This document shows positions 19,427 through 28,721 of a DNA stretch of 64,000 bases, piece by piece. Under the pieces are notes generated by a model that was given only the letters and a program-made list of their open reading frames with translations, was not told the origin of the DNA and made no database searches. A program made the translations under genes and the position numbers. Positions within the stretch are counted from its first letter, which is position 1. Every line of letters starts with the position of its first letter. This stretch comes from Parafrigoribacterium_A soli (GTDB taxonomy: Bacteria; Actinomycetota; Actinomycetes; Actinomycetales; Microbacteriaceae), in contig NZ_JBELNZ010000004.1 in the NCBI RefSeq assembly GCF_040227235.1, forward strand, positions 124,001 through 188,000, in the 5' to 3' direction.

Positions 19427-20920
19427 CTAGTGGCCGACGCCCACCGGGTCGGCTGCCTCGTTGGGGGTCTCGGTCGGCTTGGCGATCTCGGCGCGCAGCT
19501 TGTCACCGAGGCCCGCGTCCACCTGGGTCCAGTACCAGAGGAAGCGCTCCTTGATACGGTCGACGGTCAGGCCCTTGTACTGCCCGGTGAGCGTCTGCAG
19601 GAAGCGAGCCTTCGACTCCTCGCTGAAGACGTCGCGGTACAGCGTGCCGGCCTGTCCGAAGTCGTCGTCGGCGGAGCGGAGCGTCTGCGCCGCACGAACC
19701 AGTTCGCCATCGGTCTCCCAGCCGCCCGTGCCGGCGAGAGCCGGATCCGCCGCCGGTCCACCGTAGGAGTTCGGCGTGTACACGCGCGCCGAGGCGTCGT
19801 TGTACGAGAACTGCATGTTGCCCTCGTGCTGGTACGTCGTGACCTTCGCGACGTGGGGCGTGTTCACCGGCAGCTGGTTGTAGTTCGTGCCGATGCGGGC
19901 ACGCTGGGCATCCGGGTACGCGAACATGCGTGCCATGAGCATCTTGTCCGGGCTGATGTCGATGCCGGGCACCAGGTTCGACGGGGCGAACGCGGCCTGC
20001 TCGATCTCCGCGAAGAAGTTCTGCGGGTTGCGATTGAGCGTGTAGTGGCCGACCTTGATGAGCGGGAAGTCGGCGTGCGGCAACACCTTGGTGATGTCGA
20101 AGGGGTTGAAGCGGTAGGTCTTCCCTTCCTCGTACGACATGATCTGCACGTAGACATCCCAGGTTGGGTATTCCCCGCGCTCGATCGCCTCGAAGAGGTC
20201 GCGGCGGTAGTAGTCCGAGTCGGACCCGGCGAGCGCCTCGGCCTCGGCGGCCTCCATCAACTCGACGCCCTGACGGGACTTGAAGTGGTACTTCACCCAG
20301 AACCGCTCGCCCTCGGCGTTGATCCACTGGTAGGTGTGCGAACCGTAGCCGTTGAGGTGCCGCCACGAGCGCGGCAGGCCGCGGTCGCCCATCACGTAGG
20401 TGACCTGGTGCGCCGACTCCGGCGACAGGGTCCAGAAGTCCCACTGCATGTCCGCGTCGCGAAGACCGGATGCGCCGAGGCGCTTCTGCGAGTGGATGAA
20501 GTCGGGGAACTTGATGCCGTCGCGGATGAAGAACACCGGGGTGTTGTTTCCGACGATGTCGTAGTTGCCCTCGGTCGTGTAGAAGCGCAGCGCGTAGCCG
20601 CGCACGTCGCGCCAGGTGTCGGGAGAACCCTGCTCGCCGGCCACGGAGGAGAAGCGCAGCAGCATCTCGCTCTTCGCGCCCGGCTGGAAGACCGCCGCCC
20701 GCGTGTACTTCGACACGTCCTCCGTCACTTCGAACTCACCGAATGCTCCGCCACCCTTGGCGTGCGGGTTGCGCTCCGGCACGCGCTCGCGATTGAAGGA
20801 TGCGAGCTTCTCGACCAGGTAGCGGTCGTGGAGGGCGGTGACGCCATCCGGGCCGGTGGTGAGAGAGTGGGCGTCGCTGGCGACGGGCGCACCGCTCTGG
20901 GTGGTGGTTGGTTCGGTCAC
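19427..20920 (-). CDS. katA: Heme catalase (small-subunit, clade 3 type)
   Basis: A 497-residue monofunctional catalase that dismutates hydrogen peroxide. The distal His is in NPHAKGGGAFG (about residue 55), the distal Asn in GNNTPVFFIRDGIKFPDF (about 127), and the proximal heme-ligand Tyr in RMFAYPDAQRARIG (about 340). The length fits the small-subunit class. The start is GTG 20918-20920 with AAGGAG five bases upstream; residues upstream in the same frame belong to the fur gene read out of phase. Start and fur stop overlap by four bases (GTGA), so the enzyme is translationally coupled to its likely regulator. Confidence 0.96.
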   Translation of the reverse strand: MTEPTTTQSGAPVASDAHSLTTGPDGVTALHDRYLVEKLASFNRERVPERNPHAKGGGAFGEFEVTEDVSKYTRAAVFQPGAKSEMLLRFSSVAGEQGSPDTWRDVRGYALRFYTTEGNYDIVGNNTPVFFIRDGIKFPDFIHSQKRLGASGLRDADMQWDFWTLSPESAHQVTYVMGDRGLPRSWRHLNGYGSHTYQWINAEGERFWVKYHFKSRQGVELMEAAEAEALAGSDSDYYRRDLFEAIERGEYPTWDVYVQIMSYEEGKTYRFNPFDITKVLPHADFPLIKVGHYTLNRNPQNFFAEIEQAAFAPSNLVPGIDISPDKMLMARMFAYPDAQRARIGTNYNQLPVNTPHVAKVTTYQHEGNMQFSYNDASARVYTPNSYGGPAADPALAGTGGWETDGELVRAAQTLRSADDDFGQAGTLYRDVFSEESKARFLQTLTGQYKGLTVDRIKERFLWYWTQVDAGLGDKLRAEIAKPTETPNEAADPVGVGH

Positions 20921-21360
20921 TTTTTCTCCTTGGTGTTCTGGACTGATGACATCTGGCAGGCGGGGCACAGGCCCCAAAAGGTGACTTCGGCGAGTTCCAC
21001 TGTGAAACCGGAACTGTCGGAGGGAGTGAGGCACGGCGCGTGGCCCACAACGCACTCGACATCCGCGATCTCGCCGCAGGACGTGCATACGACGTGGTGA
21101 TGGTTGTCGCCGACGCGGCGCTCGTAGCGGGCGGGTGAGCCTGCGGGTTCGATGCGACGGATGATGCCCGCCTCGGTGAGGTCGCCGAGCACGTTGTGCA
21201 CCGACTGGATCGAGGTGCCCGGAAGAGTTTCGCGCAGCGCCTGGAACAGGGTTTCCGCATCGCTGTGGGGTCGGGACCGCAGTGCCTCGAGCAGCGCTAT
21301 GCGGCCCGCCGTGACGCGAAGCCCGGCGCCATGAAGCTCCCTCTCGAGTGCTGGCTGCAT
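20917..21360 (-). CDS. Fur/PerR-family metalloregulator
   Basis: A 147-residue Fur-family repressor. The N-terminal winged helix includes RVTAGRIALLEALRS and the recognition region TSIQSVHNVLGDLTEAGIIRRI. The C-terminal dimer domain has the metal ligands HHHVVCTSCG and CPAC. The arrangement before a catalase suggests a PerR- or FurA-like peroxide sensor, as with furA-katG in mycobacteria and catR-catA in Streptomyces. The ATG at 21358-21360 has GGGGA close upstream, and the promoter ends very near it, so the leader is short. Autoregulation through the inverted repeat at 21372-21391 is inferred. Confidence 0.93.
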   Translation of the reverse strand: MQPALERELHGAGLRVTAGRIALLEALRSRPHSDAETLFQALRETLPGTSIQSVHNVLGDLTEAGIIRRIEPAGSPARYERRVGDNHHHVVCTSCGEIADVECVVGHAPCLTPSDSSGFTVELAEVTFWGLCPACQMSSVQNTKEKK

Positions 21361-21365
21361 GTCCC

Positions 21366-21393
21366 CATGCTAGCTGTTATCGTGAACAGCTCA
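21366..21393 (-). promoter_or_regulatory. fur-katA promoter with overlapping operator
   Basis: A perfect 7-bp inverted repeat AGCTGTT-N6-AACAGCT spans 21372-21391, centred about 20 bases before the fur start. On the minus strand TTGAGC and TAGCAT, 16 bases apart, resemble -35 and -10 boxes and bracket the repeat. A repressor bound here would block RNA polymerase. The binding protein is presumed to be the Fur homologue itself. Confidence 0.55.
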
Positions 21394-21402
21394 AAATAAT
21401 GC

Positions 21403-22398
21403 CTATGCGGCGATGAGCCGCGTCGCCCCGCGATCGAACTCCTCGAGGTCGCCGGTCTCCCCCGCGCGCGCGGCCCAGCGGCCGACGACCCACTGGTAGA
21501 ACAGGAATCCCGCGATCGCGAGCGTACCGATGCCGATCTTCACCGGCCACGGCCACGGCTGCCCCGTGACAAAGCCCTCGATCACGCCCGAGACCAGAAG
21601 CGACAGGATGAGGCCGATCGCCACGGTGATGAGCGCCCGGCCGCCCTCCGCGAGCGCCTGCGCCCGCGTTCGGGCGCCCGGGGCGATCCACGACCAGAAG
21701 ATCGCGAGCCCCGCCGCCCCCGCCGTGAAGACCGAGTACAGCTCGAGCTGGCCGTGCGGGGAGATGTAGAGGAAGAAGGTGTCGAGTTGTCCGTTGTGCG
21801 CCATCAGGGCACCGGAAAGCCCGAGACTCTGCGCGTTTTGGAACAGCAGGTAGGGGGCGTAGACGCCCGTGATGCCGAAGGCGACGCATCCGGCTGCAAG
21901 CCAGGCGTTGTTGGTCCAGACGCGACCGAAGAACGAGGCCGAGGGATGCTCGGAGTAATAGCTCACGAAGTCGTGGTCGGCGTACTGCTGCTGTTGCGCC
22001 GCCGTGCCCAGGTGCGCGAGCACCCCGGGGGTGTTCAGCGCCCACACGAAATACAGCGCCGCGATGACGAGGGATGCCGCGGTCACCGCGAGGGACAACC
22101 AGCGGATGCGATACAGCGCCGCCGGCAGTTGCGCACCGAAGAATCGCGGCAGTTGGCTCAGCACGTTCGAGCCGGCCCCGGTGAACCGCAGTCGCGCCCG
22201 GGACAACGAGAGCGACAACCGATCGCCCTGCACGCTCTGCCCCGAGGTCGTGGTGATCGCGGAGAGCTGCGTCGCCCCCGCCTGATAGTGCTCGATCAGA
22301 GCGTCGGCCTCGGCCCCGCTGAAGCGGCGCTTCGCCGCGAGCCGGGCAAGCTCCTCCCACTCATCGCGGTGGGCGGCGGAGTATGCGTCGAGGTCCAT
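21403..22398 (-). CDS. SpoIIM-family (DUF95) membrane protein
   Basis: A 331-residue multi-pass protein. A cytosolic helical N-terminus (MDLDAYSAAHRDEWEELARLAA) precedes about six membrane helices between residues 90 and 305, containing the family pattern FGITGVYAPYLLFQNAQSLG and LYISPHGQLELYSVF. I chose ATG 22396-22398; the frame upstream of it runs into the divergent gene. The family is named for the sporulation protein SpoIIM, but in non-sporulating actinomycetes (Rv3694c) it pairs with an RDD protein and the MoxR-DUF58 operon. Its function there is unknown. Confidence 0.9.
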   Translation of the reverse strand: MDLDAYSAAHRDEWEELARLAAKRRFSGAEADALIEHYQAGATQLSAITTTSGQSVQGDRLSLSLSRARLRFTGAGSNVLSQLPRFFGAQLPAALYRIRWLSLAVTAASLVIAALYFVWALNTPGVLAHLGTAAQQQQYADHDFVSYYSEHPSASFFGRVWTNNAWLAAGCVAFGITGVYAPYLLFQNAQSLGLSGALMAHNGQLDTFFLYISPHGQLELYSVFTAGAAGLAIFWSWIAPGARTRAQALAEGGRALITVAIGLILSLLVSGVIEGFVTGQPWPWPVKIGIGTLAIAGFLFYQWVVGRWAARAGETGDLEEFDRGATRLIAA

Positions 22399-22415
22399 CT
22401 GCTTAAATACTAGAC
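22399..22415. promoter_or_regulatory. Shared 17-bp divergent leaderless promoter core
   Basis: Only 17 bases separate the start codons of spoIIM (minus) and the RDD gene (plus). They contain TAAATA followed by CTAGAC before the plus ATG, and TAGTAT followed by eight bases before the minus ATG. These are -10-like hexamers facing both ways and overlapping each other. No Shine-Dalgarno sequence fits, so both mRNAs are probably leaderless. Confidence 0.55.
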
Positions 22416-23285
22416 ATGGCAAGCCCTGCGGTGCCCGAAGCGGTTGTGCCCGCGCTGGCGCCCGCATCAACGTTTGCGAACGACGAGCTGATGACCGGCG
22501 AGGCCGTCGCCCTGCAACTGCGCCCGGCGAGCTTCGTGCTGCGAGCGACCGGCACCATCATCGACCTGCTCGCGTATATCGCCCTGTTCCTCGCCATCAT
22601 GTTCAGCGCGTACTCGTTGCTGGCACCCGTGATGGATGACGCGCTCGCCGCCGCCGTCGCGGTCGCGTCGATCGCGTTCTGCACCGTCGTCGTGCCGACA
22701 GCGGTGGAGACGCTCAGCCACGGAAAGTCGCTCGGCAAGCTCGCGGTGGGTGCACGCATCGTGCGCGACGACGGCGGAGCCATCGGATTCCGGCACGCGT
22801 TCATCCGCGCCCTGGTCGGCGTGCTCGAACTCTTCATGACCGCGGGCGGAATCGCGGCATTCGTGTCGCTGCTGAACGAGCGCTCGAAGCGGCTCGGCGA
22901 CCTGCTGGCCGGAACGTACAGCCAGCACGAGCGCGTGTCGAAGGTGACGCCACCGGTGTTCGGCGTGCCACTGGTGCTGTCCGAGTGGGCGCGAACGGCA
23001 GACGTCGCACGGATGCCCGACGGCCTCGCGCGCAGGATCGCCCAGTTTCTGAGACAGGCCGCCGGGCTCACGCCGGGCAGCCGCGTCCGACTGAGCCAGG
23101 AGCTGGCCGCCGAGGTCTCGCGGTACGTCTCGCCCGTACCGAACGAGAACCCCGAGCTGTTTCTCGCCGCCGTCGCGGCGCTCCGCCGCGACCGCGAATA
23201 TCGCGCCCTGCAGCTGCAGAAGCAGCGACTCGACACTCTCGCACCCGTGCTGAGAGGGCTGCCGCACCAGTTCCCGGACCGCTAG
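22416..23285 (+). CDS. RDD-family membrane protein
   Basis: A 289-residue protein. The RDD domain covers about residues 30-165 with helices near 41-64, 70-92 and 128-150. The family Arg-Asp-Asp pattern appears in RATGTIIDLLAYIALF and RSKRLGDLLAGTYSQHE. The C-terminal 120 residues are cytosolic and Arg-rich (RRDREYRALQLQKQRLDTL). It is divergent from spoIIM, exactly as Rv3695 is from Rv3694c, and starts directly at a leaderless-type promoter. A transport or envelope role is inferred only. Confidence 0.9.
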   Translation: MASPAVPEAVVPALAPASTFANDELMTGEAVALQLRPASFVLRATGTIIDLLAYIALFLAIMFSAYSLLAPVMDDALAAAVAVASIAFCTVVVPTAVETLSHGKSLGKLAVGARIVRDDGGAIGFRHAFIRALVGVLELFMTAGGIAAFVSLLNERSKRLGDLLAGTYSQHERVSKVTPPVFGVPLVLSEWARTADVARMPDGLARRIAQFLRQAAGLTPGSRVRLSQELAAEVSRYVSPVPNENPELFLAAVAALRRDREYRALQLQKQRLDTLAPVLRGLPHQFPDR

Positions 23286-23299
23286 GAGCGCCTCGGCCC

Positions 23300-23367
23300 C
23301 TGAGTCTGTCGAAGGGCCCATCCGCTTCGACAAGCTCAGCGAACGAGGAGCGCTTCGACAAGCTCAG
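23300..23367. repeat. REP-like palindromic repeats (CTTCGACAAGCTCAG unit)
   Basis: CTTCGACAAGCTCAG occurs at 23325-23339 and again at 23353-23367. An inverted, slightly diverged copy CTGAGTCTGTCGAAG is at 23300-23314. The inverted and first direct copies can fold into a hairpin with two mismatches. The group fills the gap between the convergent RDD and ahcY genes. The same 15-mer recurs inside a gene at 51206-51220. Confidence 0.8.
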
Positions 23368-23377
23368 CGAGCGAGCA

Positions 23378-24853
<1,476 letters not shown>

Positions 24854-24854
24854 T

Positions 24855-24877
24855 GCCCCATTCTCGCAGAGTGGGGC
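24855..24877 (-). promoter_or_regulatory. Hairpin directly before ahcY start
   Basis: On the minus strand GCCCCA (24877-24872) pairs with TGGGGC (24860-24855), with an inner CTC/GAG stem. It ends one base before the ahcY ATG and contains the only G-rich stretch that could act as a ribosome site. Confidence 0.35.
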
Positions 24878-24885
24878 GTCACGCG

Positions 24886-24914
24886 GTTTCGATACGCTCG
24901 CACCTCGCCACTCA
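24886..24914. repeat. Dispersed repeat of the TTTCGATACGCTCGC type
   Basis: GTTTCGATACGCTCGC followed by CTCGCCACTCAAC lies between manB and ahcY. A related inverted element is at 31615-31650. The pattern resembles intergenic REP-like elements common in Microbacteriaceae genomes; I base the family on these two copies and general memory. Confidence 0.5.
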
Positions 24915-24929
24915 ACGCGCCTAAGCGCG

Positions 24930-26360
24930 CTACTGGCGGATGAGCGCCAGCACGCGGTCGCGCACCCGCGTCATCTCCGCGGGGGTCTGCGCCTCCACGT
25001 TGAGGCGCAGGAGCGGCTCGGTGTTCGAGGGGCGCACGTTGAACCACCACCACGGCTCCGCGGACGAGACGATGCTCGAGACGGTGAGGCCATCGAGCTC
25101 GTCGAAGTCCGCGCTGCCCGAATAGGCCTCGACGATGCGGTTGTACGCGGCAGGCACATCCTTGACGGTGGAGTTGATCTCGCCGCTCATCGCGTACGGC
25201 GTGAACTCCTTCGACAGCACCGACAGCGGCTGATCCTGGGAGCCGAACTCGGCGAGGAGGTGCATCGCGGCCAGCATGCCGTTGTCTGCGCCCCAGAAGT
25301 CGCGGAAGTAGTAGTGCGCCGAATGTTCTCCGCCGAAGATGGCGCCGGTGGCGGCCATCTCGTCCTTGATGAGCGAGTGCCCGACCTTGGTGCGAACGGC
25401 GATGGCACCAGCGTTCTCGATCGTCTCAGCGACGGCACGGGAGGTGATGAGGTTGTGCAGCACGGTGATCTCGCCCTCCGGCTGCAGCTTGCGCACCCGC
25501 ACGATCTCCCGCAGCGCCACGATCGCGGCAACCGCGGACGGGTTCACCGCGTCACCCTTCTCGTCGACCGCGAAGCAGCGGTCTGCGTCGCCGTCGAAGG
25601 CGAGACCGAGGTCTGCGCCATGCTCGACGACGGCCTTCTGAAGGTCGACGAGGTTCGCCGGCTCGAGCGGGTTTGCCTCGTGGTTCGGGAAGCTCCCGTC
25701 GAGGTCGAAGTACAGCGGAACGATCTCGATCGGCAGCTTCGGCAGTCCCGCGGCCTCGCCGAGCACGGCCGGCACGGTGAGCCCACCCATGCCGTTGCCC
25801 GCGTCGACGACGACCTTGATCGGGCGGATGCCAGAGAGATCCACGAGTGCACACAGGTAGCCCGCGTAGTCGGCCAGCACGTCCGTCTCACGGTAGCTAC
25901 CCGGGGTAGGCGCCGCGGGCACGCCCTCGGCGAGAAAGGCCTGGGCGCGGTCGCGAATGCCGTGCAGGCCGGTGTCGAAGCTGATGCCCCTGGCGCCGGC
26001 CCTGCTGAACTTGATGCCGTTATAGGTGGCCGGGTTGTGGCTCGCCGTGAACATCGCCGCGGCGGCATTCAAGTGTCCGGATGCGAAGTAGCTTTCGTCC
26101 GTCGAGCACAGCCCGATCGAGACCACGTTCGCCCCGCGCGCCTGCGCTCCCGCCGCGAAGGCTGCCGCGAACCCCGGGGACGAATCGCGCATGTCGTGGC
26201 CGACCACGACATCCTTGCCCGCAAGCTCAACCTCGTCGACGAAGGCCGCCGCGAGCGCGGTGACGACCTCGGTGGTCAGTTGTGACCCGACGAGCCCGCG
26301 AACGTCATAGGCCTTGATGAATGGAGCGAGATCGATCGGTGAGGTCGCGGGAGAAGTCAT
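24930..26360 (-). CDS. manB: Phosphomannomutase/phosphoglucomutase
   Basis: A 476-residue alpha-D-phosphohexomutase interconverting mannose-6-P and mannose-1-P (or the glucose forms). Domain 1 has the phosphoserine loop TASHNPATYNGIKF (about residue 105), domain 2 the metal loop FDGDADRCF (about 255), domain 3 FGGEHSAHYYF (about 343), and domain 4 the phosphate-binding RPSNTEPLLRLN (about 444). It supplies mannose-1-P for GDP-mannose and so for gmd and envelope glycans. Its start overlaps the DUF3499 stop by four bases. Confidence 0.95.
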   Translation of the reverse strand: MTSPATSPIDLAPFIKAYDVRGLVGSQLTTEVVTALAAAFVDEVELAGKDVVVGHDMRDSSPGFAAAFAAGAQARGANVVSIGLCSTDESYFASGHLNAAAAMFTASHNPATYNGIKFSRAGARGISFDTGLHGIRDRAQAFLAEGVPAAPTPGSYRETDVLADYAGYLCALVDLSGIRPIKVVVDAGNGMGGLTVPAVLGEAAGLPKLPIEIVPLYFDLDGSFPNHEANPLEPANLVDLQKAVVEHGADLGLAFDGDADRCFAVDEKGDAVNPSAVAAIVALREIVRVRKLQPEGEITVLHNLITSRAVAETIENAGAIAVRTKVGHSLIKDEMAATGAIFGGEHSAHYYFRDFWGADNGMLAAMHLLAEFGSQDQPLSVLSKEFTPYAMSGEINSTVKDVPAAYNRIVEAYSGSADFDELDGLTVSSIVSSAEPWWWFNVRPSNTEPLLRLNVEAQTPAEMTRVRDRVLALIRQ

Positions 26361-26578
26361 GTACCAAAATCTATCTCGCCCAGCAGCACGTGGCGAACGA
26401 CCTGCCAGCCCTGGGGAACCGACATCCGCTCTGCGTGCCTCGCGCAGAGGTCGTAGCTGTGCGGCTCGGACTTCTGGCTGAGCGGGCCGAGCACCGCCAT
26501 CGAGTCGGCGTAGACGTAGGTGAGCGTCGACACCGCCTCTGCGCTGCAGGCGACTTTGCTACACGGCCGGGACTCCAT
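26357..26578 (-). CDS. DUF3499 protein
   Basis: A 73-residue protein starting MESRPCSKVACSAEAV with GGAAG upstream. It has paired cysteines and histidines at both ends (CSKVAC near the start, HSYDLCARHAERMSVPQGW in the middle), suggesting a small zinc-binding fold. This is the DUF3499 pattern, found next to manB in most actinomycetes (Rv3258c). Its stop overlaps the manB start (ATGA). The function is unknown. Confidence 0.88.
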   Translation of the reverse strand: MESRPCSKVACSAEAVSTLTYVYADSMAVLGPLSQKSEPHSYDLCARHAERMSVPQGWQVVRHVLLGEIDFGT

Positions 26579-26681
26579 TTGCTTCCAGACTAGACGGCGG
26601 ACGGCGTGCTTTAGCACCGGCACGCGAGCGCCCGCATGCACCGGCCCCGCTCGGACACGGCCTCCGGCGTAGGATTAAGAC

Positions 26682-27137
26682 ATGGCTCGACCCTCTCGCG
26701 GAACCCGCGCCGGCGCGGCGGGACAGTCCGTGCGCGCGGGCTGGCGCGATCGGCACGGCAGGGGCATCCGCGCCGCGGTCACGGGGCCCTACCTGCCGCT
26801 CCTGCAGACGAGGTCGGACATCTTCGAGCTGACCGTCGCTTCGACCGCCGAATATCTGAAGGACCTCTGGCCGGATGAGCTGGCCACCGTGAGCTTCGAA
26901 GTCGCCGGCCTGCCCGCCCAGCTTGGTTCGGCGAGCAAGGTGGATCGCTGGCTCGTCCTGGCGCCGCAACGCAGGATCATCCTGTTCCGCCTGCCCATCG
27001 AGCGGCTCGCCCGCCTGCACCACCGAGACGAACTACACCGCCGCATGATGATCGAGAGCTGCGTGTTCCGTGCCGTTGCCGAACTGCTCGGCAAGGACCC
27101 CTGGGATCTCGCACCGGAGCGCTTTCGCCACTTCTAG
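26682..27137 (+). CDS. Zincin-like (metallopeptidase-family) protein lacking HExxH
   Basis: A 151-residue basic protein, divergent from DUF3499 as in other actinomycetes (Rv3259). The N-terminal 30 residues are Arg/Gly-rich. The core resembles the zincin_1/DUF1025 family: FELTVASTAEYLKDLWPDEL, RIILFRLPIERLA, then ESCVFRAVAELLGKDPWDL. At the place where active family members have HExxH, this protein reads RRMMIESCVFRA, so metal-dependent peptidase activity is unlikely. It may be a structural relative. The ATG at 26682 is the first good start. Confidence 0.75.
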   Translation: MARPSRGTRAGAAGQSVRAGWRDRHGRGIRAAVTGPYLPLLQTRSDIFELTVASTAEYLKDLWPDELATVSFEVAGLPAQLGSASKVDRWLVLAPQRRIILFRLPIERLARLHHRDELHRRMMIESCVFRAVAELLGKDPWDLAPERFRHF

Positions 27138-27149
27138 CGGCGGTGGAGG

Positions 27150-28721
27150 CTACCTGCGGTAGACGGTGATCGGCTGCGACGCGGGACCCGTGGGCGTCAC
27201 GGTGAATGCCGCGAGTTCGTCGGCCGTGCCGTAGCTCACCGACGCCATCAGGCGATCGAAACCGCTCAACGCATAACTCACGCCGTTTCGCGCGGACATG
27301 GCGACTGCGGCGCCCGCGGGAATGGTGAGCCTATTGTCGGCCGCGGCAGGCTTTCCCGTCGACGTCGAGGTCTGCTTCACCGTCACGGTGGCATCGTGCG
27401 AGGTGGGATTGGCGAGGTGGAGTCCGGGTGACGGGCCGTCCCCGACCGCGATGAGTGCGCGCCGCTCGAGCGCCGGTGCGGCCGCGAACCAGGCGAAGTC
27501 GACACGCGCCGCGCTGCCCGCCGTCTCGGAGTAGCGGGAGGCACGAGCCGCGACGAGGATGGGCACATCCGACTCGGCCGTGATCGTGTACACGCCCGCA
27601 TCGAAGGCCCCGAGCGAGGTTTCGCTGACCTTGCCCGCGTCGAGCGTCATGTTCACGTTCGTCGGTTTGGGCGCCGCGGACCCGGCCGCTGCCCCCGCCG
27701 GAGTCTCCCGCGTGATGGTGAGCTTGACGTGCGCATCCTCTTTTCCTGGCACAAAGGCGCGCAGCACGGAGCCGAGATCGTCGTATCCCGGTGCGTTGGC
27801 CCGGGCGGCGATCGACTCCGGATCGGCGAGCACGATACCGGGGATCACGGTGGTCTTGGTGGGCCCTGCGACGGCGCCGATGACATCCACCCCGCCGGGC
27901 TCCAGCGTGCGCACGATGGACTGCTGGAGGTTCGCCACCACGAGGCTGCCGCGACTCTGCACCCGCACGACCGGGGCGGCCGCACCCGGGGCGAAACCCG
28001 CGAGCGAGAGCACGCGCTGACCACCCGGCGGCACCACGATCCCATCCGTTCCCGCGGCCGTGACCTCGCCGCTCTCGGTGTAGATGGTGACGTCGACGGT
28101 GGCGATGACCTGGCCGGGGTTGCTCATGGTGAGGATGCTGGTGCGGCCGGTCGTGGTCGCACCGCCGACGAGCCAGGCGTCACCGCTGGCCTCACGGCAC
28201 TCCGCGGCGGCGAGGCCGACCACGTCAGCACGGTCGACGGTCTGGGTCTGGCTGGCGGAGAGAAGCGGCAGACGTGACCCGGGCGAGTGTGTCGGCGGAA
28301 GGGTGATGCGCACGGGGGTGACGCCCGTGGTGCTGTCGGTGCTCTCCAGTTGGTTCGCCGTGGGCGCACCCTCGTTCGCCGCGTACTCCACGCGGGGCGT
28401 TCCAATCGACGACGCGGTGGTCGCACCCTCGCCCGTGTCGCTTCCGAGGCGCAGGATGGGCCCGGCACACACGCGCTGCTGGTCCGTGGGCACCGGCGTC
28501 ACCGTGGTGGCGGACGGCGTGACCGCGATGCTCGGCAGCGGCAGCCAGCCCGCGGCGGCAACGACGGCAACCCCGATGACGACCCCGATGGTTCCGGTGA
28601 GAATGCGCGCCCCGACCAGCACCGCACCGCGAGCGCTGCGAGGCGCTGCCGGCTGCGCGACCTCGGACTCGGCGCCCGGCTCCGTCACCGCGTCCTCGGC
28701 ACCGTCGATGTGCTCAGTCAT
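27150..28721 (-). CDS. DUF5719-family membrane-anchored protein
   Basis: A 523-residue protein with an acidic cytosolic N-terminus, one membrane helix (about 41-63, LTGTIGVVIGVAVVAAAGW) and a large beta-rich extracellular part with repeated Ig-like sandwich patterns (TNVNMTLDAGKVSETSLGAF, ATVTVKQTSTSTG). ATG 28719-28721 (MTEHIDGAEDAV) has GAGG before it and overlaps the stop of the upstream glycosyltransferase by eight bases. DUF5719 proteins regularly follow this large GT2 gene near whiB2 in actinomycetes. A role in exporting or anchoring the glycan made by its partner is inferred. Confidence 0.82.
   Translation of the reverse strand: MTEHIDGAEDAVTEPGAESEVAQPAAPRSARGAVLVGARILTGTIGVVIGVAVVAAAGWLPLPSIAVTPSATTVTPVPTDQQRVCAGPILRLGSDTGEGATTASSIGTPRVEYAANEGAPTANQLESTDSTTGVTPVRITLPPTHSPGSRLPLLSASQTQTVDRADVVGLAAAECREASGDAWLVGGATTTGRTSILTMSNPGQVIATVDVTIYTESGEVTAAGTDGIVVPPGGQRVLSLAGFAPGAAAPVVRVQSRGSLVVANLQQSIVRTLEPGGVDVIGAVAGPTKTTVIPGIVLADPESIAARANAPGYDDLGSVLRAFVPGKEDAHVKLTITRETPAGAAAGSAAPKPTNVNMTLDAGKVSETSLGAFDAGVYTITAESDVPILVAARASRYSETAGSAARVDFAWFAAAPALERRALIAVGDGPSPGLHLANPTSHDATVTVKQTSTSTGKPAAADNRLTIPAGAAVAMSARNGVSYALSGFDRLMASVSYGTADELAAFTVTPTGPASQPITVYRR

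Noticed and set aside
20921..21088. N-terminal extension of catalase
   Set aside because: It overlaps fur in another frame. GTG 20918-20920 has an ideal AAGGAG and gives the usual catalase length.
23286..23377. Possible CRISPR-like repeats after the RDD gene
   Set aside because: Only two direct 15-base copies plus an inverted one, with no regular spacers. They fit a REP-like element better.
24854..24929. SAH riboswitch upstream of ahcY
   Set aside because: The gap is short, mostly a dispersed repeat, and only a small hairpin is seen. The conserved riboswitch core is not recognisable.
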